A DNA stretch of 64,000 bases from Achromobacter sp. MFA1 R4. Its GTDB lineage: Bacteria > Pseudomonadota > Gammaproteobacteria > Burkholderiales > Burkholderiaceae_B. A model generated the notes under the pieces. The model did no database searches. It worked only from the letters and a program-made list of their open reading frames with translations, and was not told where the DNA came from. The position numbers and the translations under genes are program-made. The DNA lies in assembly GCF_900156745.1 (NCBI RefSeq), contig NZ_LT707065.1, forward strand, positions 2,976,001-3,040,000, in the 5' to 3' direction. Every line of letters begins with the position of its first letter. The first letter of the stretch is position 1. Shown here piece after piece: positions 25,159 through 33,494 of the stretch.

Positions 25159-26676
25159 CTACGCCAGCCTTTCTTTCAGCGGTTGTTTGAGGATCTTGCC
25201 GCTGACGGTGGTGGGAATCGTCTCGATGGGAATGATCCGCGCCGGCCGCTTGTACGGCGCAAGCTGGGCGCGCAGGTGCAGCATCAGCAGGTGCGTGTCG
25301 ATCGTCGCGCCGGGCAGGGCCTCGACGAAGGCGATGACCTCTTCGTTGTGGTCGGCGGTGTCGCGGCCCACCACGGCGGACAGGCGCACGCCGGGAAAGG
25401 CGTTGATGACCGACTCGACCTCGATCGGATAGACGTTGAAGCCCGAGCGGATGATCAGGTCCTTGGAGCGGCCCGAGATGAAGAGCGCGCCGCTGTCGTC
25501 CACGTAGCCGATGTCGCCCGTGTTGAGCCAGCCGCCGGGCAGCAGCGCCAGCGCGGTCTGCTCCGGGTTGCGGTAATAGCCCAGCATCACGCCGGGACCG
25601 CGGATCAGGAGGTCGCCGCGTTCGCCGGGGACGGTCGCCGAGTCCGGGCTGCCGATGCGCAGCTCGACGCCGTCCACCGCGTGGCCCGCCGAGCAGTCCT
25701 CGCGCGGCGCGTCGATATCGGTGATGAACATCGACCCCGCGTATTCCGTGATCCCGTAGCCGTGGTGCATTGGCACGCCGAAATAGCGTTCGGCGTCGCG
25801 CTTCTGCGTCGGGTCGAGCGCCGCGCCGCCGGTGTACAGGTAGCGCAGGGCGGGGGCGCGCAGGTCCGCGCGCGGCGGCGCCGCCGCCATCAGGCGGCTG
25901 AACATGGTCGGCACGCCCTGCAGGATGCTGACGCCGGGATGCGTCAGCGCCTTGAACACGTCGTCCGGATCGAAGCGGCTGCGCAGCACCAGGCTGGCGC
26001 CCGCGTGCAGCGTGGCCATCAGCACGGTCGCGATGCCGAAGATGTGCGACATGGGCAGCGCCGCGTAGCCGATATCCCGGGGCGTCAGGCGGCGCGAGGC
26101 CGCCGACACCCGCGCGAAATGCACCAGCCCCCGATGCGGCACCATCACGCCTTTCGGCGCGCCCGTGGTGCCGGACGTGTAGATCACCGTGGCGACTTCG
26201 CCGGCCAGTTCGCCGGTTTCCGGCTGCGTGGGCACGGCCGCGCGCCAGAACCGCACGCCGGGGCCCCACGCGGCGGCGTCCGCCGCGATGGCGCCGGCGT
26301 CCGCGGCATGGGCGGCGGCGGCCGGCGACACGCCGCTGGTGTACAGCACCAGTTCGGGTTGCGCGTGCTGGCGGATGTTGTCGATCTCGCGGGCGGACAG
26401 GCGCGCATTCACGCCCACCGGCCACGCACCCGCCACGCCGCAGCCGAACAACGCGGCGATCATGGCCGTGCTGTTCTCGCCCACCATCATCACGCGGTGG
26501 CCGGCCTGCACGCCTTGGGCGCGCAGCCAGTCCGCCGTGTCCTGCGCCCGCCGCCACAACTGGCCATAGGTGAGCGTGCCGCCGCCTTCCTCGTAGAGGC
26601 AGATGGCGTCGGGCTGCCGGCGCGCCTGCAGCGCCAGGACGTGGTGGATGCGAGTGATCGGTTCTGCGTGGGGCAT
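25159..26676 (-). CDS. AMP-dependent acyl-CoA synthetase/ligase
   Basis: The start is the ATG at 26676 (505 residues, MPHAEPITRIHHV), just after the thiolase-like stop; the frame is open further but overlaps that gene. ANL motifs in order: the P-loop VIYTSGTTGAPKGVMVPH (~160-177), YGITE, GWLNTGDIGYVD, and the C-terminal hinge SGRSKDLIIRSG. The catalytic Lys lies in VSGKILKQPL near the end. It adenylates a carboxylic acid and forms its CoA thioester; the substrate is unknown. It lies 16 bases after the thiolase-fold gene and before Bug, consistent with an entry step for the pathway. Confidence 0.92.
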   Translation of the reverse strand: MPHAEPITRIHHVLALQARRQPDAICLYEEGGGTLTYGQLWRRAQDTADWLRAQGVQAGHRVMMVGENSTAMIAALFGCGVAGAWPVGVNARLSAREIDNIRQHAQPELVLYTSGVSPAAAAHAADAGAIAADAAAWGPGVRFWRAAVPTQPETGELAGEVATVIYTSGTTGAPKGVMVPHRGLVHFARVSAASRRLTPRDIGYAALPMSHIFGIATVLMATLHAGASLVLRSRFDPDDVFKALTHPGVSILQGVPTMFSRLMAAAPPRADLRAPALRYLYTGGAALDPTQKRDAERYFGVPMHHGYGITEYAGSMFITDIDAPREDCSAGHAVDGVELRIGSPDSATVPGERGDLLIRGPGVMLGYYRNPEQTALALLPGGWLNTGDIGYVDDSGALFISGRSKDLIIRSGFNVYPIEVESVINAFPGVRLSAVVGRDTADHNEEVIAFVEALPGATIDTHLLMLHLRAQLAPYKRPARIIPIETIPTTVSGKILKQPLKERLA

Positions 26677-26692
26677 GGGTGTTACGGTCGGA

Positions 26693-27865
26693 TCAGAGGG
26701 TTGCCTGGGTGCCCAGGATGGCGGTCGATTGGCTGGACAGCGTACCGCCATTGCCATGCACCAGCGCAAGCTGGGCATCCGCGACCTGCCGTTCGCCGCA
26801 TTCGCCGCGCAACTGGCGCACCGCCTCGATCATGATGAACACCCCATACATGCCGGGATGCACGCAGCACAGGCCGCCGCCATTGGTGTTGACGGGCAGC
26901 CGCCCGCCCGGCGCGATGGCGCCGTCCGCGATGAACTCCTTGCTTTCGCCCTTGGCGCAGAAGCCCAGGTCCTCCAGGAACAGCAGCGTGTTGATGGTGA
27001 AGGCGTCGTAGAGCTCCACCACGTCGATGTCCTTGGGGGCCACGCCGGCCATGTCGTACGCGCGGCGGCCCGATTCCGACGCGGCGGTCACGGTCAGGTC
27101 TTCCATGGAGGAGATCTGCCGGTTCCAGACCGCCGTGGCATTGCCCAGCACATAGACGGGCGGGCGGGGCAGGTCGCGCGCGCGGTCGGCGCGCACCAGC
27201 ACGTAGGCGCCCGCGCCGTCGGTGACCAGGCAGCAGTCGCGCACGCTCAGGGGATCGGACACCATGCGCGCGGACAGGATCTGCTCCAGCGTCGTGGGTT
27301 CGCGCAACTGCGCCTCGGGATTGAGCCGGGCCCATTGGTTGGCCGCCAGCGCCACGCGCGCCAGGTCTTCGCGGCGGGTGCCGTACTGGTGCATGTGGCG
27401 GGCTGCGGCCAGCGCATACGACGACAGCGGGCTCAGCGGGTCGTAGGGCGTTTCGTAAGGTTGCGGATCGAACTGCTTGCGCACGCGGCCGATCTCGGCG
27501 CGGCTCAGCGTGGACGTGCGCTGCGTGCTGCCATAGCAGACCAGCACCGCGTTGCACTGGCCCGAGGCCAGCGCGTGCAGCGCGGGCATCAGGTGCGCCA
27601 CGAAGCTGGAGCCGCCCAGCATGGTGCTGTCGATGAAGGTGGGGCGGATGCCCAGGTGTTCGATCACCGGCATGGCCCACATCGGCGCGGCCACGCTGGC
27701 GGTGCAGATGCCGTCGATGTCGCGCATCGTGAGGCCCGCGTCCGCCACGGCGCGCTGCGCGGCCTGGACCAGGATTTCCATTTCGGTGTAGCCCGTGGCC
27801 TGTCCCAGGCCGGCATGGCCCACGCCGGCCACGGCCACGGCGCCGCGCAGATCCTTCAGCGTCAT
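26693..27865 (-). CDS. Thiolase-fold protein lacking the catalytic cysteines (SCP2-thiolase/Ltp2-like)
   Basis: The start is the ATG at 27865 (390 residues), with AGGAGG 6 bases upstream and an ATGA overlap with the DUF35 gene. The fold is SCP2/lipid-transfer thiolase (VAVAGVGHAGLG, ELYDAFTINTLLFLEDLG, NGGGLCCVHPGMYG). The N-terminal nucleophile Cys position falls in STMLGGSS (residues 80-87), which has none, and the usual C-terminal Cys loop reads GNGGTLSSQST. Tyr286 and Tyr340 are at positions reminiscent of the catalytic tyrosines of steroid aldolase Ltp2. With a DUF35 partner this points to a retro-aldolase rather than a thiolase; that is inference. Confidence 0.8.
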   Translation of the reverse strand: MTLKDLRGAVAVAGVGHAGLGQATGYTEMEILVQAAQRAVADAGLTMRDIDGICTASVAAPMWAMPVIEHLGIRPTFIDSTMLGGSSFVAHLMPALHALASGQCNAVLVCYGSTQRTSTLSRAEIGRVRKQFDPQPYETPYDPLSPLSSYALAAARHMHQYGTRREDLARVALAANQWARLNPEAQLREPTTLEQILSARMVSDPLSVRDCCLVTDGAGAYVLVRADRARDLPRPPVYVLGNATAVWNRQISSMEDLTVTAASESGRRAYDMAGVAPKDIDVVELYDAFTINTLLFLEDLGFCAKGESKEFIADGAIAPGGRLPVNTNGGGLCCVHPGMYGVFIMIEAVRQLRGECGERQVADAQLALVHGNGGTLSSQSTAILGTQATL

Positions 27866-28266
27866 GGCGCCTCCTTGTTGGGGGTGAATACGACCAGCCC
27901 GCGCCCGTCCTGCTGGACCACCTGCGCGCGCACCGCCATGCCGATCCGGACCGCGTCCGGCGCCACGCCGTCGACGCGGCTCATGAGCCTGACGCCCTCG
28001 TGCAGGTCGATCAGCGCCACGTTGTAGTCGCCGCCCGCTTCGGGCTTGCGCCGCACCACGGTGGTGGAATAGACGGTGCCGCGTCCGTCGGGCGTTGCCC
28101 AGGCGAGTTTGTCCGCGCCGCAATGGGGGCAGACCATACGGGGATAGAACACGGCGCGGTCGCAGCCGGCGCAGCGCTGGATGAGAAAGCGGCCGTCGTC
28201 GAGCGCCTGGCGGTACTGCGCCTCGACGCCTTGCGACACGCTATCCGTCTGATCGGGAGCAGTCAT
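27862..28266 (-). CDS. Zn-ribbon OB-fold protein (DUF35), partner of the thiolase-like protein
   Basis: This 134-residue protein has a rubredoxin-like zinc ribbon, CAGC (about residues 35-38) and CPHC (about 49-52), then an OB-fold. DUF35 proteins form complexes with thiolase-fold enzymes and are needed for their acyl-CoA binding or activity. Its stop overlaps the thiolase-like ATG (ATGA), the usual arrangement for such pairs. It is the first gene of the minus-strand operon, divergent from the acyl-CoA dehydrogenase genes across 216 bases. Confidence 0.93.
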   Translation of the reverse strand: MTAPDQTDSVSQGVEAQYRQALDDGRFLIQRCAGCDRAVFYPRMVCPHCGADKLAWATPDGRGTVYSTTVVRRKPEAGGDYNVALIDLHEGVRLMSRVDGVAPDAVRIGMAVRAQVVQQDGRGLVVFTPNKEAP

Positions 28267-28364
28267 GGTGCGATGGGTTTCCGGTGATGACGGGTTGAAT
28301 CTGAACAGGCCCTAGTGTCGGCACTGTGGCCCCGCTTCGGCCATTCTTCATTGCTGAAGCAGGA

Positions 28365-28381
28365 CTTTTGCCAATCCGTAG
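28365..28381 (+). promoter_or_regulatory. 17-bp motif CTTTTGCCAATCCGTAG in the divergent promoter region
   Basis: It lies in the 216-base gap between the DUF35 and acyl-CoA dehydrogenase genes, ending 101 bases before the ATG at 28483. It differs at two positions from the motif at 20472-20488. Confidence 0.45.
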
Positions 28382-28482
28382 TGGGCCGGGCGCCCTACAC
28401 GCCGCGCGAAGCCGGTCTTCGGAAGAGGCAGATTGTCCGGCCGTGCGGGCCGTGGCTAGATACCGGGCAAAGGAGGTGGACC

Positions 28483-29673
28483 ATGAACCTGACCTGGACG
28501 CCGCAAGAGCGCCAATTCCGTGAAGACGTGCGGGCCTTCGCCGCCGCCAGGCTGCCGGACGACATCCGCGGCAAGGTGCTGCGGCACCAGCGGCTGGAGC
28601 GGGACGACTACGTGCGCTGGCACAACATCCTGGCCGATCAGGGCTGGGGCGCGCCCAACTGGCCCGTCGAGCACGGCGGCACGGGCTGGAACGCGCTGCA
28701 GCGCCTGATCTTTGAGGTGGAATGCTTCAAGGCCGGCGCGCCGCGGCTGCTGCCGTTCGGCCTGTCCATGATCGGCCCCGTGCTGATGAAATACGGCAGC
28801 GCCGACCAGAAGGCGCGCCTGCTGCCGCGCATGATCCGCGTGGAGGACTGGTGGTGCCAGGGCTATTCCGAGCCGGGCTCGGGGTCCGACCTGGCGTCGC
28901 TGAAGACGCGGGCCGTGCGCGACGGCGACGATTACATCGTCAACGGCCAGAAGACCTGGACCACGCTCGCCCAGTACGCTGACTGGATGTTCTGCCTGGT
29001 GCGCACCGACCCGGAAGCGCGCGCCCAGCGCGGCATCTCGATGCTGCTGCTGGACATGCGCTCGCCCGGCGTCACCGTGCGCCCCATCCGCACGCTGGAC
29101 GGCGGCCACGACGTCAACGAAGTCTGGCTCGAAGACGTGCGCGTGCCGGCGGCCAACCTCGTGGGCGAAGAGAACCAGGGCTGGACCTACGCCAAATACC
29201 TGCTGGGCCACGAGCGCACCGGCATCGCGGGCCTGGGCCACTGCCACCGCGAGCTGGGCATCCTGAAGGACATGGCGGCGCGCGCGCAATCGCGCGGCAG
29301 GCCGCTGCTGCAGGACAGCCGCATGCGCGACCGCATCTCGCGCATCGAGGTCGACATCATGGCGCTGGAAATGCTGTTGCTGCGCGTGGCCGCCAGCAAC
29401 GATGGCACCCCGGGACCGGAGGCCTCGGTGCTGAAGATCCGCGGCTCGGAAATCCAGCAGGACCTGGCCATGCTGCAGATGGAGGTCGCGGGGCCGGATG
29501 CCTGGCCCTACGACCCCGACTGGCTGCGGGCGGACGCCGACTTTCACGGCCCGGGGCCCGAGATGGCCGCGGCGGCGGGCGCGGGCTACGCCGATATGCG
29601 CAAGACCTCGATCTACGGCGGCACGACCGAAGTGCAGAAGGGCATCATCGCCCGGCTGGTGCTGGGCGTATAG
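28483..29673 (+). CDS. Acyl-CoA dehydrogenase (large-subunit type)
   Basis: I start it at the ATG at 28483 (396 residues), preceded by AGGAGGTGGA, a nearly perfect ribosome-binding site. Flavin and substrate motifs QGYSEPGSGSDLASLKT (~120-136) and IYGGTTEVQKGIIARLVLG (C-terminus) are present. It is followed after 38 bases by a second, more divergent dehydrogenase; such pairs form heteromeric acyl-CoA dehydrogenases acting on dicarboxylyl-, cyclic or steroid-type CoA esters (PimC/PimD and FadE26/27-like). It diverges from the thiolase-like/ligase operon and probably dehydrogenates the ligase product. Confidence 0.93.
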   Translation: MNLTWTPQERQFREDVRAFAAARLPDDIRGKVLRHQRLERDDYVRWHNILADQGWGAPNWPVEHGGTGWNALQRLIFEVECFKAGAPRLLPFGLSMIGPVLMKYGSADQKARLLPRMIRVEDWWCQGYSEPGSGSDLASLKTRAVRDGDDYIVNGQKTWTTLAQYADWMFCLVRTDPEARAQRGISMLLLDMRSPGVTVRPIRTLDGGHDVNEVWLEDVRVPAANLVGEENQGWTYAKYLLGHERTGIAGLGHCHRELGILKDMAARAQSRGRPLLQDSRMRDRISRIEVDIMALEMLLLRVAASNDGTPGPEASVLKIRGSEIQQDLAMLQMEVAGPDAWPYDPDWLRADADFHGPGPEMAAAAGAGYADMRKTSIYGGTTEVQKGIIARLVLGV

Positions 29674-29711
29674 CGCACAGGCGCCGCCGCAACCCGACAG
29701 GAACACGACGC

Positions 29712-30824
29712 ATGGATTTCATCTACACCGAAGAACAGCGCATGCTGGCCGACAGCCTGCGCCGCCTGGTGGACCAGGCATGGACCTTTCCCCAGCGCCG
29801 CGCCCGGCAAGCCGCGGGCGCGCTGGACCGGCAGGCCTGGCATGCGCTGGCCGAGCTGGGCGTGCTGGGGCTGAACATTTCCCAGGACCACGGCGGCTAC
29901 GGCGAAGTGCCCGCGAGCCTGCTGCCGGTGCACGTCGTGCTGGGGCGCGGGCTGGTGTCCGAGCCGGTCATTCCCAGCGCCGTGATGGGCGGCGCGCTCA
30001 TCGACGCCTGCGGCGACGCGGCGCGCGAGCGGTGGCTGCCGGCCATCGCCTCGGGCGAGGCCATCGTCAGCGTGGCGTGGCAGGAGCCCGGACGCCGTTA
30101 CGCGGCCGAGCCGCGGGACTGCCGCGCCGCCCAGACCGCCGACGGCTGGCGGCTGGACGGCGCCAAGCACCTGGTCTGGCACGGCGCGGCGGCGGATGTC
30201 TGGTTCATCAGCGCGCGCGGCGACGACGGCCAGACCGTCCTGCTGGCGGTGCCGGCCGATGCCGCCGGGGTGCGCGTCACGGACACGCCCACGCTGGACG
30301 GCGCGCGCTGCGCGCGGCTGGACCTGGACGCGGTGGGTGTGCCCCGGGACGCGCTGCTGGCGCAGGGCGAGGCTGCCGACCACGCGCTGGCCCAGGCCCT
30401 GCAGTGGGGCACGGCCGCGCTGTGCGCGCATGCGGCGGGCGCCATGGAGCGCCTGCTGGAGATCACGGTCGACTATCTGAAAACCCGCAAGCAGTTCGGC
30501 CAGCCGCTGGCCGCGTTCCAGGCATTGCAGCATCGCCTGGCCGAGATGCTGGTGGCCAAAGAGCTGGCGCTGTCCATGGCCTACGTGGCGGTGGCGGCGC
30601 TGACCGAACCCGACGCCGCGCAGCGGCGCCGCATGATCGCATCGGCCAAGCTGGAGGCCGCGCGCGCCGGGCGGCTGGTGGCGCAACTGGCCGTGCAATT
30701 GCACGGCGGCATGGGCATGACGGACGAACTGGAAGTCGGCGACTACTTCAAGCGCCTGACGGTCGTGGACCTGTTGATGGGCGACAGCGCCGAGCAACTG
30801 GCCGTCCTGGAGGAACTCGCATGA
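29712..30824 (+). CDS. Acyl-CoA dehydrogenase (small-subunit type)
   Basis: This 370-residue protein begins MDFIYTEEQRMLADSLRRLV. It keeps the C-terminal helical domain (TRKQFGQPLAAFQALQHRLAEM; LHGGMGMTDELEVGDYFKRL) but lacks the Gly-Ser flavin loop and the IYEGT-type end. This is typical of the small or non-catalytic partner in heteromeric acyl-CoA dehydrogenases. Its stop overlaps the next gene's start (ATGA). Confidence 0.9.
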   Translation: MDFIYTEEQRMLADSLRRLVDQAWTFPQRRARQAAGALDRQAWHALAELGVLGLNISQDHGGYGEVPASLLPVHVVLGRGLVSEPVIPSAVMGGALIDACGDAARERWLPAIASGEAIVSVAWQEPGRRYAAEPRDCRAAQTADGWRLDGAKHLVWHGAAADVWFISARGDDGQTVLLAVPADAAGVRVTDTPTLDGARCARLDLDAVGVPRDALLAQGEAADHALAQALQWGTAALCAHAAGAMERLLEITVDYLKTRKQFGQPLAAFQALQHRLAEMLVAKELALSMAYVAVAALTEPDAAQRRRMIASAKLEAARAGRLVAQLAVQLHGGMGMTDELEVGDYFKRLTVVDLLMGDSAEQLAVLEELA

Positions 30825-31627
30825 GCGCGCCGGCACCGGAATTCACACAGATCCGATTCACGCTTGAGCGCGGCGTAGGCGTCATCACGCTCAACCGGCC
30901 CGAGCGCATGAACAGCTTCACCGAGGTGATGCACGGCGAGCTGGCGCGGGCGCTGGACGTGCTGGAAGGCCACGAGGGCCTGCGCGGCCTGGTGATCACG
31001 GGCGCGGGCCGCGGCTTCTGCGCCGGGCAGGACCTGGGCGAACGCAAGCCCGCCGAGGACGGCTCGCGCCGCGACCTGAGCCTCATGCTGGAAAAATGCT
31101 ATCGCCCGCTCATCAACCGGCTGCGCGCCCTGCCGGTGCCGGTGGTGTGCGTGATGAACGGCGTGGCGGCGGGCGCGGGCGCCAGCCTGGTGCTGGCCTG
31201 CGACGTGGTCTTTGCCGTGGAATCGGCGCGTTTCGTGCAGGCGTTCAGCAAGATCGGCCTCTTGCCCGATGCCGGCGGAACCTGGTTCCTGCCCCGGCTG
31301 GTGGGCTCGGCGCGCGCGATGGGCGCCGCGCTCTTCGGCGAATCGGTGTCGGCGGCGCAGGCCGAATCCTGGGGCCTCATCTGGCGGGTCGTTCCCGACG
31401 CGGCGCTGACGGACACGATCGGCCAGGTGACCGATACGCTGGCCGCCGGCCCCACCCGCGCCTACGCGGCCACCAAGGCGGCGCTGCAGGCGTCCAGCGG
31501 CAACACGCTGGCGCAGCAGTTCGACCTGGAATGCCGCCTGCAGCGAGAGCTGGGCTACACCGACGACTACCTGGAAGGCATGCGCGCCTTCGCGGAAAAG
31601 CGGCCGCCGGCCTTCAAGGGCCGGTGA
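30821..31627 (+). CDS. Enoyl-CoA hydratase/isomerase (crotonase family)
   Basis: The start is the ATG at 30821 (268 residues), overlapping the previous stop by 4 bases; AGGA lies 8 bases upstream. Oxyanion segments GAGRGFCAGQDLGE (~62-75) and NGVAAGAGASLVLACDVVFA (~107-126), plus KIGLLPDAGGTWFLPRLVG, match PaaG/PaaF-like crotonases. It would hydrate or isomerise the enoyl-CoA made by the two preceding dehydrogenases. It converges with the LysR gene, whose stop is 12 bases away. Confidence 0.93.
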   Translation: MSAPAPEFTQIRFTLERGVGVITLNRPERMNSFTEVMHGELARALDVLEGHEGLRGLVITGAGRGFCAGQDLGERKPAEDGSRRDLSLMLEKCYRPLINRLRALPVPVVCVMNGVAAGAGASLVLACDVVFAVESARFVQAFSKIGLLPDAGGTWFLPRLVGSARAMGAALFGESVSAAQAESWGLIWRVVPDAALTDTIGQVTDTLAAGPTRAYAATKAALQASSGNTLAQQFDLECRLQRELGYTDDYLEGMRAFAEKRPPAFKGR

Positions 31628-31639
31628 GGCGCGGCGGAC

Positions 31640-32533
31640 TCAGGGCGCGCTGGGCGACTGGATCTGTTCGATGAGTTCGCGCGCGCAGCCGGGCAGGGCG
31701 TCGATGTCGCGCACCAGCAGCTTGCGTTCGCGCACCACCCATGGCTCGTCCAGTTCCACCACGCGCAGCCGGGTTTCCGACCCATACCGGCGCGCGGCCG
31801 AATCCGGAATGACGCCAATGCCCACGCCCGCCTGCACCATCCGGCAGATCGAATCGAAGCTGTAGAGCTGGATGCGCTGCGGCAGGCGCTGGCCGATGCG
31901 TTCGAGCTGGTCGCGCAGAAAGGCCACCAGCGTCGAGCCTTCATGCATGGTGATGAACGGATAGCGCACCGCGTCCGCCAGCTTGACCTTGTCCTGGTCC
32001 TGCAGCGGATGGCCATTGGGCACCACCAGGACCAGCCGGTCGGTGCTGAAGTGGATGGTCTGCAGTTCGGGCGCGTCCACCGGCCCGGCGACGATGCCCA
32101 GGTCGGTGGTGCCGTCCAGCACGCCGCGCACGATGTCGCGCGTCAGGCGTTCCTGCAGGTCCACCGTGACGCCGGGATGGCCCGATAGGAATTGCGCCAG
32201 GATGTCCGGCATGAATTCCGTCACGGCCGTGGTGTTGGCGAAGATGCGGATGTGCCCGGCGTCGCCGTCCGCCTGTTCCTGGAAGTCGTGCTTCAGGTGA
32301 TCCACCTGGCGCATGATGACCCGCGCGTGCTGCAGCAGTTTCTGCCCCGCGGGCGTGATTTCCACGCCGCGGCTGTCGCGGTACAGCAGGCGCGTGTTGA
32401 GCTGGTTTTCCAGCGCCTTGATTCGCACGCTGACCGCGGCCAGGGACAGGTGCGCGCGCTTGGCCGCCTGGGTCAGGCTGGGGGATTCGGCGATGTGGAT
32501 GAACAGGCGGAGATCGGCAAGGTCGAAGTGCAT
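31640..32533 (-). CDS. LysR-family transcriptional regulator
   Basis: This 297-residue regulator has an N-terminal helix-turn-helix (DLADLRLFIHIAESPSLTQAAKRAHLSL) and a periplasmic-binding-like effector domain (IRIFANTTAVTEFMPDILAQF). It diverges, 130 bases away, from the hydratase/CoA-transferase/lyase/kinase genes and is their most likely regulator. Its closest relative in the window is the LysR gene at 19422. If the adjacent genes degrade itaconate or mesaconate, the effector could be that acid, as for the LysR protein ItcR; this is inference. Confidence 0.93.
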   Translation of the reverse strand: MHFDLADLRLFIHIAESPSLTQAAKRAHLSLAAVSVRIKALENQLNTRLLYRDSRGVEITPAGQKLLQHARVIMRQVDHLKHDFQEQADGDAGHIRIFANTTAVTEFMPDILAQFLSGHPGVTVDLQERLTRDIVRGVLDGTTDLGIVAGPVDAPELQTIHFSTDRLVLVVPNGHPLQDQDKVKLADAVRYPFITMHEGSTLVAFLRDQLERIGQRLPQRIQLYSFDSICRMVQAGVGIGVIPDSAARRYGSETRLRVVELDEPWVVRERKLLVRDIDALPGCARELIEQIQSPSAP

Positions 32534-32663
32534 GGGCCATATATTACGGCGCGGATGGCCGATTCAGGCGCAGCAAACCCCGCCTTGAGGAAAAACGAAT
32601 TCACAGGGGCGACGGCTTGCGGGCATGCTTCAGGCTGTGAAAACTCCACCAGAGGGACTCGGC

Positions 32664-33494
32664 ATGACTTCTACAGATCCGGCCGCATGGGTCGGCAGCG
32701 GCGAGCGCAAGGCGGACGCCATGGATCCCGGCCACGCCGCGCGCATCGCCGCCACCCTGGGCGGACCCGTGCCGGGCCAGGGCGACGACCTGCCGCCGCT
32801 GTGGCAATGGGCGTTCTTCATTTCCACGGTGGGCATGGATGGGCTGGGGACGGATGGGCATCCCTCGCGCGGCGGCTTCCTGCCGCCTGCCCAGGACCGC
32901 AACCGCATGTGGGCGGGCGGCCGGGTCGAATTCCGCCAGCCGCTCAAGGTCGGCGTGCCGGCCGAGCGCGTGTCCACGGTGGCCGAGGTCAAGGAAAAGA
33001 CGGGCCGCACCGGTTCCCTGCTGTTCGTCACGGTGCGCCATGAATACGTGCAGTCGGGCGAAGTGGCCATCCTGGAAGAGCAGGACATCGTGTACCGCCA
33101 GCCCGCGCCGCCCAAGCTCGCGGGCAGCGAGCCTGCGCCGCTGGCCGAATGGCGCGATACCGTCAACCCGAGCCCGGTCCTGCTGTTCCGCTATTCGGCC
33201 GTCACGTTCAATGGCCACCGCATCCACTACGACCATCCCTACGTCACCGGCGTCGAGGGCTATCCCGGCCTGGTCGTGCACGGACCGCTCATCGCCACCG
33301 AGATGGTCGCCGCCTTCGTGCGCGCCCATCCCCAGGCCCGCCCCACGCATCTGTCGTACCGCGGCTTGCGCCCGCTGATTTCTCCCGCGCCCTTCCAGGT
33401 TGCCGGCCGCTTGTCCGAGCCGGGCGTCGCCCAGCTCTGGGCCGAGCAGGACGGCACGCTGGCCCACCAAGCCGAATTGAGGTTCACCGAATGA
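32664..33494 (+). CDS. HTD2/mesaconyl-C4-CoA hydratase-like (FAS1-like dehydratase domain)
   Basis: The start is the ATG at 32664 (276 residues, MTSTDPAAWVGSGERK) with AGAGGGA upstream. The N-terminal FAS1-like hotdog half contains WAFFISTVGMDGLGTDGH and RMWAGGRVEF. The C-terminal half carries the catalytic segment HYDHPYVTGVEGYPGLVVHG with Asp and His in place. Relatives hydrate C5-dicarboxylyl-CoA esters (mesaconyl-C4-CoA, itaconyl-CoA). The ATGA overlap with a CoA-transferase gene and a downstream CitE-like lyase fit the order transferase, hydratase, lyase. Confidence 0.88.
   Translation: MTSTDPAAWVGSGERKADAMDPGHAARIAATLGGPVPGQGDDLPPLWQWAFFISTVGMDGLGTDGHPSRGGFLPPAQDRNRMWAGGRVEFRQPLKVGVPAERVSTVAEVKEKTGRTGSLLFVTVRHEYVQSGEVAILEEQDIVYRQPAPPKLAGSEPAPLAEWRDTVNPSPVLLFRYSAVTFNGHRIHYDHPYVTGVEGYPGLVVHGPLIATEMVAAFVRAHPQARPTHLSYRGLRPLISPAPFQVAGRLSEPGVAQLWAEQDGTLAHQAELRFTE

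Noticed and set aside
26693..27865. Ordinary acetyl-CoA acetyltransferase
   Set aside because: Both catalytic cysteine positions lack Cys, so the plain thiolase name would mislead.
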